Source: an uncultured Amylibacter sp. (lineage in GTDB: Bacteria > Pseudomonadota > Alphaproteobacteria > Rhodobacterales > Rhodobacteraceae). From it: a DNA stretch of 64,000 bases. A program made the position numbers and the translations under genes. The stretch covers positions 1 through 64,000 of the forward strand of contig CAJIZV010000003.1 of the NCBI GenBank assembly GCA_905181935.1, given 5' to 3'. Below, piece by piece: positions 56,956 through 64,000 of the stretch (position 1 is the first letter of the stretch; each line of letters starts with the position of its first letter). Under the pieces are notes generated by a model that saw only the letters and a list, made by a program, of their open reading frames with translations, was not told where the DNA came from and did not search any database.

Positions 56956-57210
56956 TTATAAAGTTTTTTTAATTATTTCAGCCAAAAGTATAAATATGAC
57001 TCCGCCAATTATACCTGATATAATTAAAGTTAACGTGGAGCTAACATTAATCACGTTAACTCCAGCGCCTAATATTTGACCGCCTAAGCCTCCACCAATA
57101 ATACCTAATAAAAAATTATTTAGAACACTGAAGTTAATTTTTTTAAAAAACCTGCCTGTAACTGCACTTCCTATTGAACCAGAGACAAGCTGTATAAGTA
57201 ATGCTTCCAT
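56956..57210 (-). CDS. small membrane protein, GlsB/YeaQ/YmgE (transglycosylase-associated) type
   Basis: An 84-residue protein with two or three hydrophobic segments. A glycine-rich centre (LLGIIGGGLGGQILG, about 34-48) is followed by a C-terminal helix (LTLIISGIIGGVIFILLAEII). Gly-rich two-helix proteins of this length are usually in the GlsB/YeaQ/YmgE family, but the N-terminal half is unlike classical members, so the assignment is moderate. It stands alone between smpB and sseA; TTGGAGTTATTAAA is its ribosome site. Confidence 0.65.
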   Translation of the reverse strand: MEALLIQLVSGSIGSAVTGRFFKKINFSVLNNFLLGIIGGGLGGQILGAGVNVINVSSTLTLIISGIIGGVIFILLAEIIKKTL

Positions 57211-57288
57211 TTTAATAACTCCAAGTATTGGACTTACTTATTTATAAGCCATTATAATAGTTCATATAAAAAAGCATTTAGTTCAAAA

Positions 57289-57765
57289 TTAATTATGTTC
57301 TCGCATTAAACGAGATTTTTGGCGGTTCCAGTCTCGCTTCTTTTCGGTTTCCCGCTTGTCAGATTGCTTTTTGCCTTTGGCGGTACCTATTAGTAATTTA
57401 ACTTTACCTTTGTCATTAAAATACATTTTCAAAGCAATAATAGTCATGGCCTCGCGGCCTTTTGCTTGCCATAATTTTGCTATTTCACGTTTGGAAACTA
57501 ATAATTTACGACGCCTACGTTCTTCATGCCCAAAATTTTGTGCTTGGGTATACAAAGAAATATAAGAGTTAATTATCCAGAGCTCACCATTTTCAACATC
57601 CACATAGCTTTCCGCTATGTTAGCGGAGCCAATTCGGAGTGCTTTTACCTCTGAACCCATCAGCATAATACCACATTCTAAAACATCCTCGACCGCATAG
57701 TCATAGCGGGCACGGCGGTTTTCTACGATCATTTTATTGTTATCTGGAATTTTCTTTTTTGCCAT
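57289..57765 (-). CDS. smpB: SsrA (tmRNA)-binding protein SmpB
   Basis: A 158-residue OB-fold protein for trans-translation. [13 protein letters not shown] near the N terminus, [24 protein letters not shown] and the C-terminal basic [20 protein letters not shown] helix are standard. It delivers tmRNA to stalled ribosomes. The tmRNA gene itself is not in the window. ArfB, the back-up rescue factor, lies 3.6 kb away on the same strand. Confidence 0.96.
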   Translation of the reverse strand: MAKKKIPDNNKMIVENRRARYDYAVEDVLECGIMLMGSEVKALRIGSANIAESYVDVENGELWIINSYISLYTQAQNFGHEERRRRKLLVSKREIAKLWQAKGREAMTIIALKMYFNDKGKVKLLIGTAKGKKQSDKRETEKKRDWNRQKSRLMREHN

Positions 57766-58005
57766 AGTATTTACCGATATAAGCTACCTCTGGAGTACTG
57801 CCAAGTCTATAAAGAGCGCTTTTACTAATATGAAAGCTTTGCATAATTATCATATTTAATATTTGAACCATTCATAAGTTACCTTATAACTATAAGCTAA
57901 AGATAAACTGAAAGTAGAGAGAACTATTAAACAAAAAATATGGCTTATTTGTGGCGAAACCTACGTGATGCTTTAGTTTACCTTTCTACATATTGGGAAA
58001 AATAA

Positions 58006-58878
58006 TTAACTTAATATGCCTACATGGCGCATAGCTGTTTGAATCTTTTGTTTAGTTTCTTCTAATAAATCTGTTAACGGTAAACGTACATCTTCCGTAC
58101 TTTTGCCTAAAAGTGATACTGCGTATTTTGCACCTACCAATCCAGGTTCGGTAAAGATTGCCTCATGCAATGGCATTAATAGATCTTGTAGCTCTAAAGC
58201 TGCTTTGAAATCATTATTAGCTAAAGCATTTTGAAATTTTGCACATAAAGCTGGTGCAACATTTGCAGTTACTGAAATAGCACCAACACCGCCATGAACA
58301 AAAAAGCCTAAAGCGCTGGCATCTTCTGCAGACATTTGAATGAAATCTTTACCGCATTCACGTCTCTGCTGCGTAACTCTATCCATAGATGCAGTTGCAT
58401 CTTTCACACCAATGATAAAATCTAGTTTTGCTAGTAAACCCATTGTCTCAGCGGTCATATCAACTACAGAACGACCAGGAATATTATAGATAAAAATAGG
58501 TAAACCAATAGCGTTTAATGCTTCAAAATGAGCATATAAACCACGCTGTGTTGGTTTGTTATAGTATGGTGTTACTACTAATGCTGCATCTGCACCAACA
58601 TCTTTTGCAAATTGCATGAGACGAAGAGCTTCAGCAGTATTATTTGAGCCAGCCCCAGCAATAACGGGAACTCTTCCTGCAGTGTGATCCACTACCACCC
58701 TAATGACTTCTTCATGCTCAGAATGTGAAAGTGTGGCACTCTCTCCCGTAGTTCCTACTGGTACTAGGCCATGAGAACCTTCTGTTATCTGCCAATCGAC
58801 TAAATGTTTAAGCGCATCAAAATCCACTTTACCATTTTTAAAAGGTGTGATCAGAGCTGGCATAGAACCTTTAAACAT
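58006..58878 (-). CDS. dapA: 4-hydroxy-tetrahydrodipicolinate synthase
   Basis: A 290-residue class I aldolase catalysing the first step of the lysine/diaminopimelate branch. [10 protein letters not shown] (41-50) binds pyruvate; Tyr131 (FIYNIPGRS) and Lys159 (IGVKDAT) are the catalytic pair. Length is standard. It shares strand with smpB, 240 bases upstream of it, and is divergent from slt across 146 bases. AAGGAGAAACTC is its ribosome site. Confidence 0.96.
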   Translation of the reverse strand: MFKGSMPALITPFKNGKVDFDALKHLVDWQITEGSHGLVPVGTTGESATLSHSEHEEVIRVVVDHTAGRVPVIAGAGSNNTAEALRLMQFAKDVGADAALVVTPYYNKPTQRGLYAHFEALNAIGLPIFIYNIPGRSVVDMTAETMGLLAKLDFIIGVKDATASMDRVTQQRRECGKDFIQMSAEDASALGFFVHGGVGAISVTANVAPALCAKFQNALANNDFKAALELQDLLMPLHEAIFTEPGLVGAKYAVSLLGKSTEDVRLPLTDLLEETKQKIQTAMRHVGILS

Positions 58879-59024
58879 TGAGTTTCTCCTTAAATTAAGT
58901 GATTCAAATTGGGATATAGCGTGAAAATGATATCATGTGTACCAAGAAATTTGAGTTTAGTAATATGTTACTTTAAAAATATAGTTTTTTACCATATTAA
59001 TAGTGTTAATTTATTGAGATTAAT

Positions 59025-60974
59025 ATGTTTAGTTTAATTAAGGTTTGCATCGTTTTAGTGCTTTTATGGGTGGCTCCTGCTAATGCACAGTCTAAATTTG
59101 ATGATAGTAATAATTTGCTTAATGGCCTTTTGGCCATTGAGAATAGCGATTGGGTAACTGCTAAAAATTATTCAAATAAAATAATAGATCCCGTAGGCCA
59201 AACCATTCTAACATGGGCGCGGTTACGCGCTGGTAATGGTAACTGGTTAGAATACAAATTATTTTTGAAACAAAATCCTCAATGGCCAGGTTTAAAACGA
59301 TTACGTGAACGTGCTGAAGTATTGATTCCTAAAGATGAAAACCCAAAAGAAGTTTTGAATTTTTTTAGGAAACAAAAACCACAGACTGGAATTGGCGCCT
59401 TACGTTTATCGAGTGCTTTGCGAAGACTAGAAAATATTACTGATGCTAATAAAGTTTTAATAGACGCATGGATTAATTTATCTTTGTCAGTGGATGAGCA
59501 ATTCAAATATTTAGATAATTATAAAAGTATTTTAATAAGTCATCACGTTAAGCGTATGGATAACTTACTTTGGCGCGGTGATATATATGCTGCTATAGAA
59601 ATATTAAGTTTGCTTCCCTCTAAAAACCAAACACTGGTAAAGGCAAGAGTCGGACTTCAAAGGGGGGCCCCTAATGTTGATAAGTTAATTGCAGCAGTAC
59701 CAGCCTCGCACAAAAAAAATTCAGGTTTGGCATATGATAGGTTTCAATGGCGTATAAGAAAAGATCGGTGGGATGAAGCTCATGACTTATTAGTTAAAAA
59801 TACTGGTGATCTATCAAAAATGGAACGCCCTGAAAAATGGGCTAGCCGTCGCCGTGGGTTTGCACGTCGAGCTATGCGTGCAGGCAATCCAGAAATAGCA
59901 TATTTTTTAGCAAGTGAGCATGGGCTAAATAGTGGTTCACATTATGCTGATTTGGAATGGTTATCTGGCTATATTTCAATGACTTATTTAAGTGCTCCCT
60001 TACAGGCTGAACGACATTTTAAAAATTTTAGTTTAGCTGTGTCGTCGTCAATTAGTAGGGCACGGGCAGGCTATTGGCTTGGGCGTGTAAATGAAAAGTT
60101 AGGTAATCTAGATCAAGCAGCTGCAGATTATTTAATATCTGCTAAATTTCAAACTGCTTTTTATGGACAGCTTGCTGCAGAACGTTTGGGATTATCTGGA
60201 GACCCATTATTACGGGGTCTTGAGGAAGTTGATGACTGGCCAACAGCAGGCTTTATTACAAATTCAGTTTTTGATGCAGCAAAATTACTGCACAGTGCTA
60301 ATAAAATAGAAATGATGCGATGGTTTATGACTCATATGGCAGAGACCTTACCACGAGATGAGTTATTAAAGTTATCAAATTATAGTAACCAGGTTGGGGA
60401 AGCATTTGTTACGATTGGTATTGCTAAAGAAGCGGCAAAGCGTGGCATTATTTTACCTAAGCCATATTATCCAGTAACAGAATTAGCAACATTATCTGAC
60501 GATTTACCCCCTGAAGTTATTATGTCAATTGCACGTCGTGAGAGTGAACTAAATTTGAAAGCAATTAGTCCTGCGGGTGCACTTGGTTTGATGCAAATCA
60601 TGCCATCAACGGCTCGACAAGTTTCTAAGGGTTTAGGGGTAAAATATTCGAAGAAACGGCTGACTTCGGATTGGCGTTATAATGCTACACTTGGAGCCAG
60701 TTACTTAGAGAACCTTATTAAATTTTATGATGGCTCATATATTTTGGCTTTTGCAGCTTATAATGCTGGTTCAAAGCGTGTTAACGAATGGATTGAAATT
60801 TATGGTGATCCAAGAGATCCAGATACATCAGTGGTGGATTGGATAGAACATATTCCATATAAAGAAACGCGAAATTATGTAATGAGAGTTACAGAAAGTC
60901 TGTTTGTTTACCGGGCACGGATAACTGGATCAATCAATGCTGTTGAAATAACTAAAGATTTAAATCGGGGCTAA
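59025..60974 (+). CDS. slt: soluble lytic murein transglycosylase (Slt family)
   Basis: A 649-residue periplasmic enzyme. Signal peptide 1-21 (ends APANA). A long helical superhelix domain spans about 25-480. The catalytic SLT domain has MSIARRESELNLKAISPAGALGLMQIMPSTA with the catalytic Glu in RRESE. FAAYNAGSKRVNEW follows. Divergence from dapA is a common alphaproteobacterial arrangement. The stop overlaps that of the convergent DMT gene by 4 bases. Confidence 0.94.
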   Translation: MFSLIKVCIVLVLLWVAPANAQSKFDDSNNLLNGLLAIENSDWVTAKNYSNKIIDPVGQTILTWARLRAGNGNWLEYKLFLKQNPQWPGLKRLRERAEVLIPKDENPKEVLNFFRKQKPQTGIGALRLSSALRRLENITDANKVLIDAWINLSLSVDEQFKYLDNYKSILISHHVKRMDNLLWRGDIYAAIEILSLLPSKNQTLVKARVGLQRGAPNVDKLIAAVPASHKKNSGLAYDRFQWRIRKDRWDEAHDLLVKNTGDLSKMERPEKWASRRRGFARRAMRAGNPEIAYFLASEHGLNSGSHYADLEWLSGYISMTYLSAPLQAERHFKNFSLAVSSSISRARAGYWLGRVNEKLGNLDQAAADYLISAKFQTAFYGQLAAERLGLSGDPLLRGLEEVDDWPTAGFITNSVFDAAKLLHSANKIEMMRWFMTHMAETLPRDELLKLSNYSNQVGEAFVTIGIAKEAAKRGIILPKPYYPVTELATLSDDLPPEVIMSIARRESELNLKAISPAGALGLMQIMPSTARQVSKGLGVKYSKKRLTSDWRYNATLGASYLENLIKFYDGSYILAFAAYNAGSKRVNEWIEIYGDPRDPDTSVVDWIEHIPYKETRNYVMRVTESLFVYRARITGSINAVEITKDLNRG

Positions 60975-61843
60975 CCTTCATTAGCTTTTCGCTCACGCCA
61001 TAAGGTATATAAACCTGCGGTAATAACGATGCTTGAACCAATCGCTGTAGTATACTTTAATGTTTCACCAAAAACGATCATTGCTAGCGCAGACCCAAAT
61101 ACTAGTTGTAAATAAGCGAAGGGCTGTACGCCGTTTGCTTCAGCTACTTCATAACATTTTATGAGCAGAAAGTGCCCAAATGCACCTGTAACGCATAATA
61201 ACCCCATCCAAAACCAATCCTGAGTAAGCATTGGTTCCCAAAAAAAGATACCTATTAGTGTTGTAACAATTGAACCAACAACGCCAGTCCAAAAAAAACT
61301 TGTTTCTGCACTATCTTGGCGAGCAGCGTAGCGTGTTAGCAAACCATATAGAGCAAATAAAATCGCAGAACATAATGGAAAAATAGCATAGATACTGAAC
61401 ACAGCCAAGCCAGGTTGAAGAATAATAATTATACCAATAAAACCAACACAAATTGCAATCGATCTACGCCATCCAACTGTTTCACCTAGAATTGGCCCTG
61501 ATAGGGCAGCAATAATTAATGGGTAAATAGTAAAGATTGCTAAGCTCTCAATTAACCCAATAAATACAAACCCTAAAACCATAATGCAGATTTCTACTGC
61601 TAAGATTATTCCCCGTAAACTTTGTAATAGAGGTTGTTTGGTTTGGGCTGCTTTCCTAATTGAGCCTATGTTTGCTTTTGCCCAAAAAATAACAAATGCT
61701 GCAAAAAACCAATATCGGATCATAACTACCATGAATACATTATATTCTCCGGCAAGATGACGTGAGATACCGTCTTGCATGGCGAAAACAAATGTAGTTG
61801 CAATCATTAAAATGATGCCAAGCCTAAGATTTGATTGCGCCAT
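60971..61843 (-). CDS. DMT superfamily (EamA) transporter
   Basis: A 290-residue inner-membrane protein with ten predicted helices in two EamA repeats. It is a paralogue of the protein at 17041-17916 (shared features include FAMQDGISRHLAG against FAINDAIIKFAST and the GFIGxxIIxQPG turn). Substrate unknown. It lies 39 bases after the MFS gene and may be co-transcribed with mnmD and that gene. Confidence 0.85.
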   Translation of the reverse strand: MAQSNLRLGIILMIATTFVFAMQDGISRHLAGEYNVFMVVMIRYWFFAAFVIFWAKANIGSIRKAAQTKQPLLQSLRGIILAVEICIMVLGFVFIGLIESLAIFTIYPLIIAALSGPILGETVGWRRSIAICVGFIGIIIILQPGLAVFSIYAIFPLCSAILFALYGLLTRYAARQDSAETSFFWTGVVGSIVTTLIGIFFWEPMLTQDWFWMGLLCVTGAFGHFLLIKCYEVAEANGVQPFAYLQLVFGSALAMIVFGETLKYTTAIGSSIVITAGLYTLWRERKANEG

Positions 61844-61882
61844 TCTAGTAATCCAAAACCATTATTTAAAAAGTAGTATTTT

Positions 61883-63076
61883 TTATGCTTTACGACGTTC
61901 TAACATATGTACCCAAATTGCAGCTATTAAACCAATAATTTTAGTTATTAATAATATCAATAAAAATGTGTGAGCACCATTTTCAACACTTAATAACGCA
62001 CCCATTAAGGTAGCCAGAATTGCGCCAAACCCAACATACATTGCACCCGATAATCCTGATGCAGTACCTGCCAAATCACTGCGAACATTCATGATTCCAA
62101 CGTGGTTACTTGGTAATGAAAGCCCATTCCCAAGCCCAATAAAAATTGAAGGCCCAAAGACAAATGCAGCTGATATGTTTCCTAATAAAACTAAAGTTAA
62201 ACCTATAAACATGCCAATAACAGCAACAATACGCCCGATTAAAATCATTTGAGTGATTGCAAAATATGAACTTAAGTGTCTTGATAAATAACTTCCAACA
62301 AAAAAACCTAGAGTGGTTGACCCCATATAAAATCCTATATGGGATGGTGGTAGACCCAATACTTTCGTTGCTATCAAAGGAGCACCACTTAAAAATCCAT
62401 AAAAGCATGCAACAGATGCTGACATGCAAATTGAATATCCCCAAAATCGTTTTGAATTGAATAGGTCTGGATAGGTTGAAAATTGTTTGCGAAAGGTATC
62501 AGATGGATTTGAATTGGTTTCCCCCAAATCAACCCAAATAAGTATTAACAACGCAAAGCCCATTAATAAAAAAAACCAAAAACTTGCGCGCCAGCCGAAC
62601 AGTTCATCTAATAATCCCCCAAACATTGGGCCAATCATTGGGGCTACAGCCATAGCCATTGCTATAGTGCCTAAAACTTTAACTGCATTTTTAGGACCCA
62701 TCATATCGCGTACGACTGCACGTGATAATGCAGTACCTGAAATCATGGCGCCTTGTAATATGCGAAAGCTTAAAAATACCCAAATATTAGACGAAAAAAT
62801 ACAACCTAATGTTGCTATACAAAAAATAATAATACTTCCCAATAAAATTGGACGGCGCCCGTATCTATCAGACAAGGGACCTATAATAATTTGTAGAATA
62901 GCTGTTACAGCCAAATAGCCTGCTACAGAGATATTCATTACACTATAAGAAACCCCAAACTCTTCTGCCATATTAGCCAATGAGGGTAAAAACATATTTA
63001 ATGATACAATAGAGGCAGCAGTTAATATGATTAATGTTAACAAATTTGGATGTGTTTTAGCGCCTGATAATTTCAT
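61883..63076 (-). CDS. Bcr/CflA-family MFS drug exporter
   Basis: A 397-residue major facilitator protein with twelve predicted helices. It has the loop 2-3 motif GPLSDRYGRRPILLG (about 66-80) and the Bcr/CflA signature around RILQGAMISGTALSRAVVRDMMG. Such proteins export bicyclomycin, chloramphenicol-like compounds or metabolites; the actual substrate is not known. The start overlaps the mnmD stop by 4 bases. Confidence 0.88.
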   Translation of the reverse strand: MKLSGAKTHPNLLTLIILTAASIVSLNMFLPSLANMAEEFGVSYSVMNISVAGYLAVTAILQIIIGPLSDRYGRRPILLGSIIIFCIATLGCIFSSNIWVFLSFRILQGAMISGTALSRAVVRDMMGPKNAVKVLGTIAMAMAVAPMIGPMFGGLLDELFGWRASFWFFLLMGFALLILIWVDLGETNSNPSDTFRKQFSTYPDLFNSKRFWGYSICMSASVACFYGFLSGAPLIATKVLGLPPSHIGFYMGSTTLGFFVGSYLSRHLSSYFAITQMILIGRIVAVIGMFIGLTLVLLGNISAAFVFGPSIFIGLGNGLSLPSNHVGIMNVRSDLAGTASGLSGAMYVGFGAILATLMGALLSVENGAHTFLLILLITKIIGLIAAIWVHMLERRKA

Positions 63077-63747
63077 GCTTTAATGCCAATACTCATATGA
63101 CGTTTAGGACCAAACCCCTTTATGCGTTCTACATTGAAGCCGGCATCTCGTAAATTTCTGCGAACAAACCCAGATGCTGTATATGTAGAGAATGTTCCTC
63201 TTACAGTGGTATGATTTGCAACTGATTTCATTAAACCTTTTTCCCAGAGCTCTGGATTTTTTGCGGGACTAAACCCATCCAAAAACCAAACATTTGCTGT
63301 TTCTGTCCAATTTGGAACAGTCTTTCGAGCATCCCCAATAATAATTCTTGCCTGCAGTGTTGGTGTATTGATTTCCCAGCCGTCTTCAAGTTGATTTAGC
63401 ATTATTTCTGATAGTTTTTTTAATTCGGGCCATATTTTTAATGATCTTTTCATATCTTCAAGTTTCATTGGAAATGCTTCAAAACTAGTAAATCTTAGTG
63501 GAGTACTTTGACTAGAATTAATCCAAGCACGCCAACAAGCTAAGAGATTTAAACCGGTTCCAAACCCTAATTCTGCTACATGAAAACCATCATTAAAACG
63601 ATTTGGTAAATTATTACCTTCTAGGAAAACATAATGTGTTTCGGCTAAACCATCGTGAATTGAGAAATAAGAATCATTAAAGTTAATCGCTACGGGTACA
63701 ATCTCATCATGCCATTCCAGCAATGCATTTTTTATCTGGTCGCACAT
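63073..63747 (-). CDS. mnmD: MnmD-type tRNA (5-methylaminomethyl-2-thiouridine) methyltransferase
   Basis: A 224-residue methyltransferase corresponding to the MnmC1 half of the bifunctional MnmC. The family pattern is HYVFLEGNNLP, VAELGFGTGLNLLACW (SAM loop) and VWFLDGFSPAKNPELW with the catalytic DGFSP. GTFSTYTASGFVRRNL completes it. ATG 63747 is chosen (AAGGC 8-12 bases upstream); an in-frame ATG at 63786 would add 13 residues. The FAD-dependent partner domain is encoded by a separate divergent gene from 63796. Confidence 0.92.
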   Translation of the reverse strand: MCDQIKNALLEWHDEIVPVAINFNDSYFSIHDGLAETHYVFLEGNNLPNRFNDGFHVAELGFGTGLNLLACWRAWINSSQSTPLRFTSFEAFPMKLEDMKRSLKIWPELKKLSEIMLNQLEDGWEINTPTLQARIIIGDARKTVPNWTETANVWFLDGFSPAKNPELWEKGLMKSVANHTTVRGTFSTYTASGFVRRNLRDAGFNVERIKGFGPKRHMSIGIKA

Positions 63748-63795
63748 GTAATTTTGCCTTAGATGAAAATTAAACTTAACGCCCATGGCTCTAAA

Positions 63796-64000
63796 ATGAC
63801 AACGACTAAATCATATGATGTTATTATTGTAGGTGCAGGAATTTTTGGACTTTCTTGTGCCTATGCGTGTGCGCAGCGTAAGCTATCAGTCTTAATTTTA
63901 GATGCTGGAAAAGTTGGCGCTGGAGCATCAGGTGGTATTGTTGGAGCGATGGCGCCATACACGCCTGACCAATGGCATGTGAAAAAACAATACCAATTTG
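63796..64000 (+). CDS. FAD-dependent oxidoreductase, MnmC2-like, cut by the window edge
   Basis: The first 68 residues are visible. The N terminus (SYDVIIVGAGIFGLSCAYACA) has the Rossmann FAD loop GAGIFG. VGAGASGGIVGAMAPYTPDQ resembles the GASG..GA..P block of the MnmC C-terminal oxidase that oxidises cmnm5s2U34 in tRNA. Divergence from mnmD over 48 bases supports an MnmC2 role. A D-amino-acid dehydrogenase-type protein is the alternative until the rest is seen. Confidence 0.75.
   Translation, partial: MTTTKSYDVIIVGAGIFGLSCAYACAQRKLSVLILDAGKVGAGASGGIVGAMAPYTPDQWHVKKQYQF

Overview
The window is a dense, AT-rich chromosomal segment from an alphaproteobacterium, most likely a marine Rhodobacterales (Roseobacter-group) species with a small, low-GC genome. 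This placement is an inference. It rests on the gene order mutM - rpsT - dnaA - dnaN - recF - gyrB, the ubiE-ubiB pair, the slt / dapA / smpB neighbourhood, glnK-amt, mlaA-mlaC and glycine-betaine-type catabolism genes. Genes are tightly packed with many 4-bp overlaps. No insertion sequence, prophage, CRISPR array or rRNA operon is visible.

Layout. 1-3.3 kb: the 5' part of a tRNA-Arg(CCU) gene, an APH-type phosphotransferase gene, then ubiB and ubiE (ubiquinone synthesis). 3.6-8.3 kb: a nucleotide-sugar cassette (gmd, an epimerase/reductase, colD, manC) predicted to make a GDP-3,6-dideoxy-hexose of the colitose type; it separates ubiE from mutM. 8.5-17 kb: DNA repair and replication core (mutM, rpsT, a rhodanese gene, dnaA, dnaN, recF, gyrB). 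17-24.3 kb: transporter, class II aldolase, glnK-amt nitrogen module, a class A penicillin-binding protein and mlaA-mlaC. 24.5-33.4 kb: an overlapping operon (ridA, GDPD, FemAB-like, PCD), peroxiredoxin, flavoprotein reductase, rsmD, recQ, yaaA and a pair of Lin0512-family genes. 33.5-41.1 kb: a methylated-amine catabolic block (XRE-cupin regulator, dimethylglycine dehydrogenase-like, homocysteine methyltransferase-like, GlxA/AraC regulator, sarcosine dehydrogenase-like). 41.2-48.5 kb: rluA, dapE, a DUF2064 gene, rnr, a MltB-type transglycosylase and zapE. 48.5-54.8 kb: an MFS gene, a frameshifted TauE/SafE gene, trhO, a SulP transporter, arfB with an unusual structured leader, and yhhQ. 54.9-64 kb: an aromatic/aspartate aminotransferase, sseA, a small membrane protein, smpB, dapA, slt, two exporters, mnmD and the start of an MnmC2-like oxidoreductase.

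How the genes work together. The sugar cassette forms one pathway: ManC makes GDP-mannose, Gmd oxidises and dehydrates it, the ColD-type PLP enzyme removes the 3-hydroxyl, and the reductase finishes the sugar. The amine block could take betaine to dimethylglycine to sarcosine to glycine, feeding methyl groups to methionine and one-carbon metabolism. GlnK and Amt link ammonium uptake to nitrogen status. Two ribosome-rescue genes, smpB and arfB, lie about 4 kb apart.

Most interesting points: (1) an 18-codon ORF with a near-perfect Shine-Dalgarno sequence, surrounded by hairpins and followed by an intrinsic terminator that ends 18 bases before the arfB start codon; (2) a TauE/SafE gene broken by an exact 19-bp tandem duplication and a short poly-T tract; (3) the ColD-type lysine-to-histidine active site in the sugar cassette; (4) a 14-bp-arm perfect inverted repeat just upstream of rluA. 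All function calls come from reading the sequence; no database search was possible.
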